Shown: positions 45,495 through 56,794 of the stretch, piece after piece
Numbering within the stretch: position 1 is the stretch's first letter
How the letters are laid out: every line of letters starts with the position of its first letter
Source of the DNA: Anisus vortex
Taxonomy: Eukaryota; Mollusca; Gastropoda; Planorbidae
Length of the DNA: 64,000 nt
Direction: 5' to 3'
Assembly: GCA_949126835.1 (NCBI GenBank)
Contig: OX421495.1
Coordinates: 4,666,011 to 4,730,010 of the forward strand
Notes under the pieces: model-generated
The model's input: the letters and a program-made list of their open reading frames with translations, nothing else
Databases searched by the model: none
What the model was told of the DNA's origin: nothing
Program-made: the position numbers and the translations under genes

Positions 45495-45861
45495 CAGCGG
45501 TTCCCAACCTGTGGGTCGCGACCCCTTTGGGGGTCCAACGACCATTTTAAGGGGGTGGCCTAAGTCTGGCTAAGACCATCGGAAAATACATAGGCCTATT
45601 TTCGTTGGTCTTAGGAAAAAAGAATGTAGTATATCGGAACCTAAAAAGGAATGAATTTCACATCTTATATATTGAACACAAGGCTTTATTCTGAATAACA
45701 TTAACACGTGAAAAATACATTCCACATGTCAGATATTCACATTACAATTTAGAACAGTAACAAATTACAATTATAAGGTCGCGACGGGGGAGAGGGGGGT
45801 CGCTTCACAACGTCAGAAGCTATTTAGGGGGTCGCGGTATTAGGAAAGATGGGAACCACTG
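45495..45861. mobile_element. Short hAT MITE, 'cagcggttcccaacc' type, perfect TSD
   Basis: A 367-bp element from 'cagcggttcccaacctgtgg' to 'agatgggaaccactg'. Subterminal blocks are 'gtcgcgacccctttgggggt' and 'gggggtcgcggtatt'. The perfect TSD 'atttagac' is at 45487-45494 and 45862-45869. Confidence 0.9.
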
Positions 45862-45869
45862 ATTTAGAC

Positions 45870-46205
45870 AAAGCAATGACTATCTTTACGGATAACAAAG
45901 TGTAGTGTTTGCAAAAACTGTAAATAAGTAGTAATACCACAAAACAGTTACCAATGTAACATCATCTTTTTTTTTTGGTAAAACAGTGGGGGCTGGGCAC
46001 CCCTTCTTCGGTGCTTTAATTACAGAGGTTCCAGTGACAGCAACAGCAACGGCAAAGAATTATATTTAGGAAATAACAAAATTTGGGGGAGCACTGAATC
46101 AAAAGGTATTTTTTTTTTAGCAGTAAAGTGACTCAAGTCTTAGTTTCAGGTTTCTATTATGATACGTTCGTGACACGCATTAGAGGTGCTGAAAAACAGC
46201 ATTAG
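45870..46205. other. Unassigned DNA
   Basis: No recognised feature. Confidence 0.4.
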
Positions 46206-46316
46206 CACCTGGCATTTGTGAGATGTGCACCTGACATTTGTGAGATGTGCACCTGACATTTGTGAGATGTGCACCTGACATTTGTGAGATGTGCACCTGA
46301 CATTTGTGAGATGTGT
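46206..46316. repeat. 22-bp tandem repeat, 5 copies
   Basis: Units of 'cacctgacatttgtgagatg' plus 'tg', almost identical. Confidence 0.92.
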
Positions 46317-46635
46317 TTTTTTTTAAATGTTGTATCTGGTTTATCCGTTGACGATATATTCGACAACATTCTATAATCCAGTTTTAAAAAATGCATGCTC
46401 ACACCTGGGAAGAACTTAATTTACTGGAAATGTTTCGACTGCGTGAGGCGTTGTCAATAATACTCTGTTGTGATACTTGCGTACACATCGCTCGAAACTG
46501 GAAACTTTTAAAAGACCTTAGGAGTAGACGACGTGATTATACCCCCCTCCCCCCCCCCCCCCCACACACACCCTCCGCCCCACCTATAAATAGGTTAGGG
46601 CAGCGTTTTCTTAAACCGACAACAAATTTGACTAG

Positions 46636-46803
46636 ACAAGCTCTTGCATGAAAACCAAAGGATGCAAAACGAAAAGGTAGACCCGAGAACACCTGGTGGA
46701 GAGAAGCTAGAAAAGGATGTGCGGCTGATCAGGAAAAGCTGGAAAAGATACGCAGGGACAGGAAGACATGGAAAGAAATTGTTACATGGCCTATGCTCCA
46801 CTA
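46636..46803 (+). pseudogene. LINE RT C-terminal fragment
   Basis: The frame reads 'AKRKGRPENTWWREARKG' and 'KIRRDRKTWKEIVTWPMLH' then stop at 46801-46803. This matches the C-terminal '(R)KRGRP.NTWRR...AQDR..W...V..LC' tail of LINE RTs and is a second, diverged relative of 3541-3922. One in-frame stop lies at its start. Confidence 0.75.
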
Positions 46804-46909
46804 GGAGTTGATAATGGCGAAGAAGAAGCGTTTTCTAGAGATCGGATCGTGATCCTGTAAGAGGCCACGAAAGCTTTTAATTGCCGGGTCGCACAAAGAA
46901 AGGGATGGA

Positions 46910-47062
46910 GGCTTGATGGTCGAGAGGCAGCGCACCAAAGTACCTAAGGCCCATGGATTGAATCCTGTTGAGTCTACCCAGCTCTGATTGGTACCTGCCA
47001 GCTAAAAGTAAAAATCGGCTGAGCATTGTGCTGACCACACAATCCCACAGTATGCCTCCAAA
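46910..47062 (+). mobile_element. SINE family A copy
   Basis: 'atggtcgagaggcagcgcac', 'gattgaatcctg', 'gagtctacccagctctgatt', 'gctgagcattgtgctgacca'. Confidence 0.8.
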
Positions 47063-48254
47063 TAAGAGGAGAAAAGCCTAAAATCTAGACAGAATACAGT
47101 GAAAGAACTATATCAGTAGATTCTCACTGATCGGTAATTTCGAGATTTGAATTTGATTTCTACCAACAACCCTCTAGTTTAGACGCCCTCTTTAGTCTCT
47201 AAAATATGTATGTAAACTCTTTACAGCTATATTATGCCTATTATAGAGGCGATAAACCATGATAGTGGATCGGGTAGGTTCAAGGTTCAAAATATCCTGG
47301 TTACGAACAGAGAACGTTTTGAGAAACGCTGAGTAGACAAATAAGGCTAACATATTGTGCTGGATACTGAAATGTATATATTTTTTTCACAGCCTGAAAA
47401 ACGCACAACTTATAAAAAATTGATTAAAAAAAAAAAATATTCTAAATAAGAAGAAAAAAAAAGATATCTGAGCAATTTAGTGTAGCATGTATGAAGTAAT
47501 CGATGCGGTGGACGAGGATGTTACGATCCGATTACTCGGAAATGAGCAAACCTGTCATCCAAATGGCTGCAAAGAAGTGCTCCGTCATCCAATGGCTGCA
47601 AAGAAGTGCTCCAATTCATCTCTAACGACCATTTCAAACGACAGGATTCCATTCATGTCACAATTTAACCGATGTTTATATCTATAGAGTATAGAGGGCT
47701 TGTAGAGCTATTACACCCACCCTCGAAATCCTCTTATAGAAAACTGTAGACTATAATAAATAGGCAAAATAGACATACGTGGAACTTTCTTCTTCTAAAA
47801 AAAAGCGGGTTTTTATTTTCAAGCCTCCATTGTATATCCAGACCTTCCAGTATGTGAGCGAGTTATATAATTATTCAAGGCTCGTGTTTGTGGATGTAAA
47901 ACTGCTTTTCATTGGCTGTCTGGTTCATGGCAAAACAAATATTCCTAGGTTTTTATTTTGGCCACTTTTTTCTGGGTTTTTTTTCATAGCCTGGTATCTA
48001 ACATTGTTACCAGAGAGAATTACGCTTGATGGATGCGTTCCTGCATTGTAATGAGGCTGACAATAAACTGAACCAGGGAATTTAGGGTTAGAGAAGTTGT
48101 TTTTCTCTAGAATATGGATTGTGGCTAATTTAACGGAATTCCCCTCTACCCCCTCCCCACCCGAAAAAAAAACGATTCTCTGAACGGTTTAAGACAAAGA
48201 TTTTTTTTCATGCAGAAATGTTAACTCTGTTTTATCTTATTTGTTGCAATGCTC
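47063..48254. other. Unassigned DNA
   Basis: A short duplication of 'ccaatggctgcaaagaagtg' occurs at about 47560-47607. No gene recognised. Confidence 0.4.
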
Positions 48255-48483
48255 AGATAAACATAAAGATAAAAACACTTTCCTTATCCTTTATGCGAGA
48301 ACACATGCATATAAGTCCTCTTTCTTCCCGAGTGGCATTCGGGCATGGAATGGGTTGCCTGAACAAACCAGACAAACCAGTAACTTAACATCATTTAAAA
48401 CATTATAAAGATGCAAGACTAGATTCGGACCACAGATGAGCGTAGGACACAATGATCTTCTTTATAGATGGAGCGTCTGTGAG
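48255..48483 (+). mobile_element. LINE 3' fragment, SFFPSGI family, best-preserved copy
   Basis: An open stretch reads 'RTHAYKSSFFPSGIRAWNGL' and then 'SNLTSFKTL' before a stop. The tail with 'gatcttctttatagatggag' and 'cgtctgtgag' follows. This copy identifies the family as a LINE RT C-terminus. Confidence 0.8.
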
Positions 48484-48650
48484 CGAGTGAAGGTGTGCCT
48501 GAGTCAACCAAGATGTGATGGGTACCTGGCATTAGTTGGGGTAAAGTAAAGGCGTCTGAGCATTGTGCTGGCCACACATTTCCATGAAACTAGTGAACGA
48601 TGCTTCAACCACCATAATGATCAATTTGGGTACCTTACGCTTATACTATA
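48484..48650 (+). mobile_element. SINE family A 3' part
   Basis: It begins inside the SINE ('gtgcctgagtcaaccaagat') directly after the LINE tail and runs through 'ggcgtctgagcattgtgctg' and 'actagtgaacgatgcttcaa'. Confidence 0.75.
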
Positions 48651-50396
48651 CACATTTGAGATTAACCCATCCGTAATTATTTCCATTTAGTTCCGCTTTA
48701 ATAAAAATAAAGGGTTTTCCTTCTGATATTGCTATCCAATGCCAATACTCATTGTGCAGCCTCCTCGCCCCCACCTCTACGCCACATGCCATTGGTTACT
48801 CCTGACCCCCCCCCCCCCCCCAATACGATCGTTGTAGATCTGATAACAACACACACAAAAATGAATTCTCCCTGTGGATTTTTAGAGTGGGTTGTATCTA
48901 AAACAACATCATTACAGATAACTAAAGCCACAGCAAAATTTTCTCAAGGTCAGCAGTGTATTATTTTACTTCTTGTTTTCGTTGTATAACGGAAAGAAAA
49001 ACTCCCAAGTAAAGATTTGTTCAGTTGTTTCAATTTCTTAGCCTACATCTTAATTTTACAAACATTGAGCAAAATGTTTGTAAATTCAATTCTTTACGAG
49101 GTTAATGGTAACATTTAATAAACATTTTTAAAGACCCAGTTAAAATTGCAAGCGTATTCAATAAACTACGTGAAGAAAGTATAATTAGATCTATGTATTT
49201 ACAAATTACAACAACCTAGAACTTTCTAAAAAAAAAAATTTTTTTGCACGAGCAAAATTGTATTTGTACTAGAAGTAATTCCTAATTTAATTACTAAACA
49301 CATTCATTTCATGTATAAGATTCTGTTTCGATTTATATATTAAAATTTATGTTGTGGTTTTTTTTTAAATATGTCTTTGAAGCCAATAAAATCTGAGAAG
49401 ATCAAAAGGACACCAGAAGGACATCAAAAGGACATGAGAAGACAGAAAATGAGAGAATGGCACGGAGGATTTCTCTCAATAATTTCTTTCTCCCCGTGTT
49501 TTCTGCTTGGCTCCTTTTTTATTTTAATTTTGGCTTTTTTTTGGTGTGTTTCTCTCATCTGGCCACCGGAAAGGGTTCATCTCTGAGGCTGCCAGTGTTC
49601 ACACACTCTCGTTAATTAAACTTGATCGGCTTACAAGGATCATAGGATGTTGGGCAAATGTTGAACATAAAGGCACACACTCGGATTTATTTTCTCCCTT
49701 TAACTTCTTTATTTTATTTTAACATAAATGTGTATCTTCTAATTTATAAATCAAGAAAACTTGTAATGTTTCCTTTTGGCGATAAGTGAGTAAATCGTAA
49801 ACAAATCATTTTGCCAAGAACAGTAATTTGGCCTTTTATTTCTGTTGCTATCAAGGAGAACACATCTATTTCGTGTTGCCATGGGAAAACAAGGGCATAT
49901 AATAAGTTTTACTTTTAATATCAGAGGTGGCGATTCAGGATTTTTGTAGAAAGGGTTTTGCACGATGTAAATATTAAGTAATAAGAAGACCGTAAACAAT
50001 ATTAAAAAAAAGAACAAGAACTAAATACCGAAAGATACTTATTTATTTTTTCTTTCTTTTTTAACAAAACACATTGTAGTCATTCGTTTCTCCGTCATTT
50101 TGACGGGCATAACTCTAGTAAGTAGTATTGAGCTAGATCTGGACTTTTTGAAAGAAAATAGATCAGAAGATGTGTATGAGACCATACATTCATACATGCA
50201 TTAAAAAACGACGTAACTTGTCGATTCTGTTAGTAAGTCCATACGTTGAAATAATAGTGATTTCGCAATGCGCGTCACTGAGGTCTCCATGTCACGTGAC
50301 CGATGTAAACAACCGCCATGTTGGCGTTCAAAAAATGAAGGTAATACTGTTTGATAAATATCTATCTAGATTTTTGTGTTTATTTATATATATATA
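48651..50396. other. Unassigned DNA
   Basis: C run at 48806-48820. Open frames at 48729, 49371 and 49751 show no recognisable domain. Confidence 0.4.
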
Positions 50397-50397
50397 A

Positions 50398-51237
50398 ATG
50401 GGTCAAGATGCAACGGATGTCCCCACCATCAACATTGGAAGCCACACCCTGCAAAAGGTAAAAGAGTTCACCTACCTTGGATCCACTATATCCAGCACTA
50501 TATCCACTATATCCCTTGAAAATGAGTTAAATAAACGGATAGGGAAAGCTTCTGCTGCCATGTCCAAGCTATCAAAGAGAGTGTGGGAAAATGGCCAGTT
50601 GTCACTGGCTACTAAACTGTCCGTATACAGAGCTTGTATTTTAAGCACATTGTTATACGGCAGTGAGAGCTGGACAACATATATGTCACAGGAACACCAC
50701 TTAAATACGTTCAACCTACGCTGCTTGCGTCGAATTCTAGGCACCACCTGGGAAGAACGCAAATCAAACCAGGAAATCCTAAGCCAGGCCAATATACCAA
50801 ACATGTATGCATTGCTATCACAGCGCAGACTGCGTTGGCTTGGCCACACCAGGCGCATGAATGATGGCCGAATACCAAAGGATATCCTTTATGGAGAAAT
50901 GGCCACAGGATCTAGAGCCACAGGTCGGCCTCTTCTTAGATACAAAGATTATTCCATTCGGGACCTCAGGGAAATGGACATAGTCGAGGACTCATGGGAG
51001 GAGGTTGCAGCTGACCAAGGAACCTGGCGACAGGCCGTCTACAATGGGATGGCCTCACTGGAAGTAAAAAGGGCCAGGGCTGACATTGACAGAAGGCAGA
51101 AAAGGAAGGCAAAAGCATCCTCCATACAGACGCCCTCAATGTTCAAATGCGTGGGATGCTTAAGAGACTGCCACTCGAGGATCGGGCTGTTCAGTCACAG
51201 CAAGCGATGCCCCTCATTGAAATCCCAAAACCACTAG
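50398..51237 (+). pseudogene. LINE RT C-terminal domain, 279 open codons, C2HC finger
   Basis: This is the longest clear coding remnant in the window. After a chance ATG it reads 'GSHTLQKVKEFTYLGSTIS', 'KASAAMSKLSKRVW', 'ILSTLLYGSESWTTY', 'LRCLRRILGTTWEERKSN', 'RRLRWLGHTRRMNDGRIPKD' and 'VAADQGTWRQAV'. These are LINE RT thumb and C-terminal motifs. Near the C-terminus a zinc finger has Cys-x2-Cys-x12-His-x3-Cys spacing (FKC..C ... SHSKRC). No frameshift or internal stop is seen, so insertion is recent. The RT palm is absent (5' truncation). 'STISSTISTIS' shows a small in-frame duplication. Flanks share 'tatatatataaa', a possible TSD. Confidence 0.88.
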
Positions 51238-51302
51238 GGCGCATCCATTGTCTTGTGAGACAGGTAGGAGCCATACTACTATACTATACTATATATATAT
51301 AA
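51238..51302 (+). mobile_element. 3' UTR and tail of the LINE at 50398
   Basis: A short UTR ('cttgtgagacaggtaggagc') ends in (CTATA)-like repeats and then TA dinucleotides shared with the left flank. Confidence 0.65.
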
Positions 51303-52131
51303 ACCTACAGAGTATTTATTTGATATCAGATTTCGATGTGAGAGTGAATTGAAGTTATATTATGTATCAGTCCAGTCGGTCTTGATATCTAAACGCATTT
51401 CACTTTTCTTGCATTTTAGATGACCATTATAAAGTAGAGCGTTAGAGAGAGTCAGACAGACAGAGAGATATGGAGAGAGAGGGAGAGAGAGACGTGCTCA
51501 GATGCATAGACATTGATATACAGATACACACTCTAACAAACATACACACACACAATCAAAGATACATACTCACACTTATACACAGACACTCATATACTTA
51601 TACTCATATACATAGATATGTTTAAAAATAAACTAAAAAAGCAGTTGGGTGTCACACGGGAGCGCATCGCTAATACTTTTATAAAAACTCCTTTCTCCCC
51701 CGCCACCCCTTTCCAACACACTCCCCCGGGTCGCCCAGAGCTTGATAAAGTTACAGTGACCTTTACTTTTCAGGATGGGGTCGAGTTCTCTCTGGGGGTA
51801 AATAGACTAGTCGATATTCCTTCCCCCCCCCCCTGTCGTACAAGCAGACTTTCCCCTGTGTCTTGAACTTCTTAGCAAAAAGTTTTTTTTACACCTTTCC
51901 CTGTCTTTACAGTTTACACTACTGCTATACAGCACAACGTTCAGCTTATATTAGTTATATTCTGACAACTAAAATAACACACACACACACTCTCACACAC
52001 CCTGTTTAAAAACTTTTGTATATACACCTTAGTACTATTAAAATAAACGATATGGGTGTGGAACATTGATGTGCCCACCTTTATATTATTATAACACTTG
52101 TACGCTATAATGTTAAACGTTATAAATGATC
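51303..52131. other. Low-complexity and unassigned DNA
   Basis: GA-rich 51445-51495, 'ca/cata' rich 51520-51620, a C run near 51823-51833 and CA repeats near 51976-52000. No gene recognised. Confidence 0.5.
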
Positions 52132-52345
52132 ATGTTCAACTCTGTTGAAATCTAATGCTCGTTGATAAAGTTCAACTCAGGAAAATTATAATATTTCGAA
52201 AATGTTCAGCTATGTTAAACTCAAAAGCACTTCGATAATGTTCAACTCTAATGAAATCTAATGCTCTTTGATAAAGTTCAACTCAGACAACTTCTAATAC
52301 TTCGAAAATGTTCAACTATGTTAAACTCAAATGCACTTTTTAACG
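52132..52345. repeat. ~36-bp repeat with ~109-bp period, 2 higher-order copies
   Basis: Three related ~36-bp units ('ttcaactctgttgaaatcta', 'ttcaactcaggaaaattata', 'ttcagctatgttaaactcaa') occur in the same order twice. Confidence 0.85.
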
Positions 52346-53295
52346 TATCACGAAATGTTAGGAACTATTTTAACAATATATAACTGAATAGTATTGTTCT
52401 TGAATACTCCCCATCTGGACAAGTAGATCTACACTATAAAAGTCTGGATTTTCCTCTTCCATTTTCATCTCTTACAAACAAAATCTGCCATACTATTCTA
52501 TTCTCTACATCCAAAGTTCTAAATTCTAATATTTCTCTTATCTTTAAAACAATCAATATCACAACTGTGTAATTTCCACAATTATTCTTTTTTTAGATAT
52601 TTTTTTTTTGTGCTTCCTAGACCACAATGCCCCGTGTAACTACGAATAGCCAATAATTGAGCTCGTTTTCCGGGAGAGTACGGCGGCGCTCTGTTCCGGA
52701 GTTGTAAAGGGAAGATACTCTCAGATAGAGAAACACAAAACAAAAAACTCAAAACAACAAAAAATCTTCAGAGTTGGCAGTCATGAACCAGGGCACGTTA
52801 CTCTGTACATAAACGTTGCAGGTGGATTTTGATGAAGAATACAATAAAAGACAATCGGTATTATGCCATCTGCCCCACTAATGGTCATTGGTAGAAGTAT
52901 TTATAGTGGATTAGAAATGAATTTAGGTTATGGGTAAATTTTCCCTGCGTTAGGTTGTGAGTTAACGTATTCACATAGTTATTGATTCTGGCAACAACTG
53001 TAAAGAGTTAGGCCTAAACTACACATTTAGTAGTCAGAAACTAAAGGTCTACCGAACATTAGTTAGAGTTATACTAGAATAGTATCATCTATCTGAGACC
53101 CATCAATTAAAATATTTAAAAAATGGGAGTGACCTAGACCTATACTAGAATAAGCATCCCCCTTCTGGAACTCAACAACTAAAGATGACATTTTAAAAAA
53201 AGCTGGAACACTTTCATAATAGAGCTGTAGACTAAATTCACACATTCAGTAAAGATATCATTGTTTTATAAACCTGGCACTAATTCAGAGAACGC
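52346..53295. other. Unassigned DNA
   Basis: The stretch at 52645-52730 ('agagtacggcggcgctctgt') is richer in CpG than its surroundings, but nothing supports a promoter. Confidence 0.35.
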
Positions 53296-53505
53296 TCTAT
53301 CACGAGTTCACCAGTATCTGTGGCCACGGCATATTAGGGGATTGTGTGGCCAGCACAATGCCCAGCCTCATTGTCTTTACCCCAGCTAAATTCAGATACC
53401 CAACAGAGCTGGTAAGACTCGGGGACACCCTCCAGACCCGGGAAAAAATCCTAGCCTGCACCAGGATTCGAACCTAGGACCTTCGGTATGCCAGCCGAAC
53501 GCCCC
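53296..53505 (-). mobile_element. SINE family A copy
   Basis: Reverse complement: 'gtgtggccagcacaatgccc', 'aacagagctggtaagactcg', box B as 'ggattcgaacctagg' and head 'tatgccagccgaacgcc'. Confidence 0.85.
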
Positions 53506-53509
53506 TTAA

Positions 53510-53590
53510 TTAACCCTTACAGTCCCAGGCGCGTATATAGCGGAACTGAAGGCAGCATAGATAGAAGTAGGTCGGTACGGGAAGGGTTAA
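53510..53590. mobile_element. 81-bp TTAA-flanked MITE, copy 2
   Basis: Identical to the copy at 21626-21706 except for one base by my reading ('cccaggc' against 'cccgggc'). TTAA on both sides, at 53510-53513 and 53587-53590. It sits directly beside a SINE head. Confidence 0.8.
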
Positions 53591-54150
53591 ACCAAAACAA
53601 CAATAAAAACAAAACAACCACAGATTAACATAATATATAAGATGTTAAACCCCTAATTAAAATGCAAGACAAGACAAAATAAGACAAATAAGCGTACGAT
53701 GAAAGAATGTAGCATGTTCAATATACAGCAGAATGTTCGGTGTTTTTTTTTTTTTACAAGAAAAGAAATCTGTTATAATAATAATAATGGTCATTTTTTA
53801 TACAATTTAAAAAAAATAATAAAAGAAACATTCTTTTTTAAAAAGTTGCCTGCAGATCCAATCATTCATTTCTCGTGGTGTCTATCTATACCGTCTCCGT
53901 CCAGTGACCCTGAGCAAATGGGGGAGGAAACCGTGTTGATCTCTGGCTTTTCGGGGTCAATGGCTACGTACACGGAAAACACATTTCTCGTGACGAAATG
54001 TGCAGACAGATAGACACAGATGTAGGTCAGTAGCGTGTGAAGACACGGAAATTATGTATCATTATATTATGTTATTGTAATATAGTTGATGACATTTCTG
54101 TAACCCAGTAATATTGAATTCTACACAAACTTATCTGGATCAATCTATTT
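53591..54150. other. Unassigned DNA
   Basis: No recognised feature. Confidence 0.4.
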
Positions 54151-54157
54151 AATTGAA

Positions 54158-54200
54158 AGAGAGAGAGAGAAAGAGAGAGAGAGACAGAGAGAAAGGGAGA
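54158..54200. repeat. (GA)n microsatellite
   Basis: Imperfect GA dinucleotides. Confidence 0.85.
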
Positions 54201-54274
54201 GTATTCGTTTTTTTTAATGGCTGCTTGATATGATTGATATGGCTGCTTTATAGAATCGACATACACATAATGCA

Positions 54275-54735
54275 GATAGAGAGATAGATAAATAGTTGGA
54301 CAGTCATAGAGGCTTGTAGACAGACAGACTTGGATGGGTGAGTAAATGGATCGATGGATAGATGGGTGGATAGAAAGACAGACAAACTGACAGATGGTTA
54401 GATTGTTTCTGTAGATAGATAAATGCTAGCTAGACAGACAGGCAAACAGGTAGACATTTATATATATTTATATAAGATAAAAGATAGATAAATAGATAGA
54501 CACCGAGATATATCAGATGGTTGGTGATGAGTGGATAGACTGACAGACAGATAGATAGATAAATAGATGGATAGACAAAGAGATAGATGGTCAGATAATT
54601 AGGCCTACATTAGAATTCATGAGATAAACAAAGAAGCAGATAGTTAGATAGTTACATTAGATGGATAGAAAAATAGATAGATAGATCTGATGGGTGTTGA
54701 TGGTTGGATAGACACATAGATAGATAGAGTGTCAA
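54275..54735. repeat. Degenerate GATA/GACA microsatellite
   Basis: 'agatagataaatag', 'agacagacagg' and 'gatggatagatgg' words; similar in style to 35195-35560. Confidence 0.85.
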
Positions 54736-55264
54736 ATACTGAGCTATGTTTGTCATACACTCTTCTTGAAATACTACAAACATTATCTCAGTTCCCAAAT
54801 ACTAAAAAGGCAAACACTAAATACATAGCCCTACATCTCTACAGTATTTGGGTGAGTTGATTTCACTTTCTGGTAGAGTCGGGGAAACTTGATTTCAGAT
54901 GCAAACTATTGATTTCTGCCGCTATACAAATCCAGACCATAAATTTACTGAGCCCCCTGCTTGGAGCCCTCTATGAAGATCTCGGTTTTTGATGGAGACA
55001 TTCCCCATGCTTGTGTCAATGGAGAACTATATGAGGCTAATAAGTTTTTTTCTTATATTTCATCTGTTAGGGTTTTCTAGTAGGTTTTTTCTTCTTGTTC
55101 TTTCTTTCTTCATCAATGAGTATAAGAGGTGGATATTTTGGTTCTTAAAGAAATGGAATTATTTTAAGAACTGCTCGGGTTGACTTTTTTTTTCCGAAAG
55201 TTTGGAGGGAGAGCGAAAGAAGAAGAGAAATAAAAGGAGATCGGGAGAAAAAAGAGGTCACTTT
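54736..55264. other. Unassigned DNA
   Basis: No recognised feature. Confidence 0.4.
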
Positions 55265-55870
55265 GAACTTTGACTAGTCTCTATGTCTGAAATTGGTCAC
55301 TTTTTAAACTTATAGGTCCGAAATTTACTATTTATATCTAAAATTGACTATTCATGTCTGAAATTGACTATGTGTGAAATTGACTATTTAATGTCTGAAA
55401 TTGACTACTTATGTCTGAAATCGGTCACTTTTTAAAACTATTTTCGTCTGAAATTGACTATTTATGTCTGAAATTGACAATTTATGTCTGAAATTGGCTA
55501 TGTGTGAAATTGACTATTTAATGTCTTAAATTGACTACTTATGTCTGAAATCGGTCACTTTTTAAAACTATTTTCGTCTGAAATTGACTATTTATGTCTG
55601 AAATTGACTATTTATGTCTGAAATTGGCTATGTGTGAAATTGACTACTTATGTCTGAAATTGACTATTTATGTCTGAAATTGACTATTTATGTCTGAAAT
55701 TTACTATATGTGTCTGAAATTGATTCTTTATGTCTGAAATCGGGCATTTATGACTGAAATAGATCACTTTGACTATTTTTTGCTAAAATTGACTATTTAT
55801 TGAGGGAAATCGGTCAAACGGTCACATTGATTATATTTGTCTGATTGATTGTTTTTGCCCGAAATCGGTC
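55265..55870. repeat. 20-bp minisatellite with ~130-bp higher-order unit
   Basis: About 27 units of 'atgtctgaaattgactattt'. A longer block containing 'gaaatcggtcactttttaaa' and 'actattttcgtctgaaattg' occurs twice about 130 bp apart (about 55370 and 55499). Confidence 0.92.
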
Positions 55871-55934
55871 ACATTGATTATTTGTTTAGGCCCTATGTTA
55901 TCTAACATCACACCACATTTAGGCAAACTCATTC

Positions 55935-56001
55935 TTCCTTATCTTACCTTATACATTACAGACGCTCCTTCTATAGAGAAGATTATTGCGTCCTACGCGT
56001 C
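55935..56001 (-). mobile_element. LINE tail fragment, SFFPSGI family
   Basis: 'cattacagacgctccttcta' and 'gaagattattgcgtcctacg', preceded by 'cttatcttacctt' (the tail repeat). Only the 3' tail is left. Confidence 0.7.
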
Positions 56002-56131
56002 CTTCTCTTCCTCCGTCCGTTTTTCTATCCTCCACGCTTTCCTTCTTCTTTCTTTGTTTCTCTCTTCATTGGTCCTGCCTCATTTAGAGTTCCTTTCTTC
56101 CTCCCATTTTACTTGGTCCCCACATCACTTA

Positions 56132-56133
56132 AT

Positions 56134-56169
<36 letters not shown>
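56132..56169. repeat. (CT)n microsatellite
   Basis: About 19 CT dinucleotides. Confidence 0.92.
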
Positions 56170-56172
<3 letters not shown>

Positions 56173-56304
56173 CTTTCAATCCCTTTATTATTTCCTTCTG
56201 AATTCATATACAAAAGATAACAAAAATAATATGGAGGAAAAAAAAACACTTGACAACGTAAAGGAACTAACTTGTTAGCTAAACTGGTTTGGACCTTTCT
56301 TACA

Positions 56305-56572
56305 CACAATGCTCAGATAAACATAAGGCAAAAAAAAAAATAATAATAACTTCTTATTTCTGATCCCTTATGCCAGAACAAATGCAGATATAAGTACTAT
56401 TTCTACTCGAGTGGCATCAGGGCATGGAATGGGTTGCCTGAACACACCAGGAAAACTAGTAACTTAACATTTAAAACACTAATAAAAAAATGCAGGACTA
56501 AACCTTAACCACGGATGAGCGTAGGTGGCATTAATCCTCTTTGTAGAAGGAGCGTCTGTAATGTGTAAGAGA
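56305..56572 (+). mobile_element. LINE 3' fragment, SFFPSGI family
   Basis: 'cgagtggcatcagggcatgg', 'aatgggttgcctgaacacac' and the tail 'agaaggagcgtctgtaatgt'. Confidence 0.75.
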
Positions 56573-56692
56573 CGATAAGCAGTTAAATGCGATAACAATA
56601 GTCATTTAGTCGTGTCTTGGATTCAAAAAGAAAAAAGCACAAGACTGGAATAAATGGAGGTTTGGTGTAATTTTGTTTGGTTCCCAGCGGGC

Positions 56693-56794
56693 ACACCACG
56701 TCAAATCGACGGGGAAAAAACAAACGTGGAAACCACGAAAACACGTGGGAACCACGTGTTTTCACAGTCGATTCGACGTGATGTGCCCGCTGGG
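56693..56794. mobile_element. 102-bp foldback MITE
   Basis: The ends 'cccagcgggcacaccacgtc' and 'gacgtgatgtgcccgctggg' are inverted repeats of ~28 bp with few mismatches. The centre repeats 'cacgtggaaccacg'-type palindromes. It is nearly all hairpin. A half copy is at 36129-36190. Confidence 0.8.

Noticed and set aside
52645..52730. CpG-richer patch as a promoter or first exon
   Set aside because: Short, with no TATA/initiator context, no splice-consistent frame and no recognisable protein.
53699..54013. 104-codon plus-strand frame
   Set aside because: Low-complexity start (poly-T, AAT repeats) and no domain.
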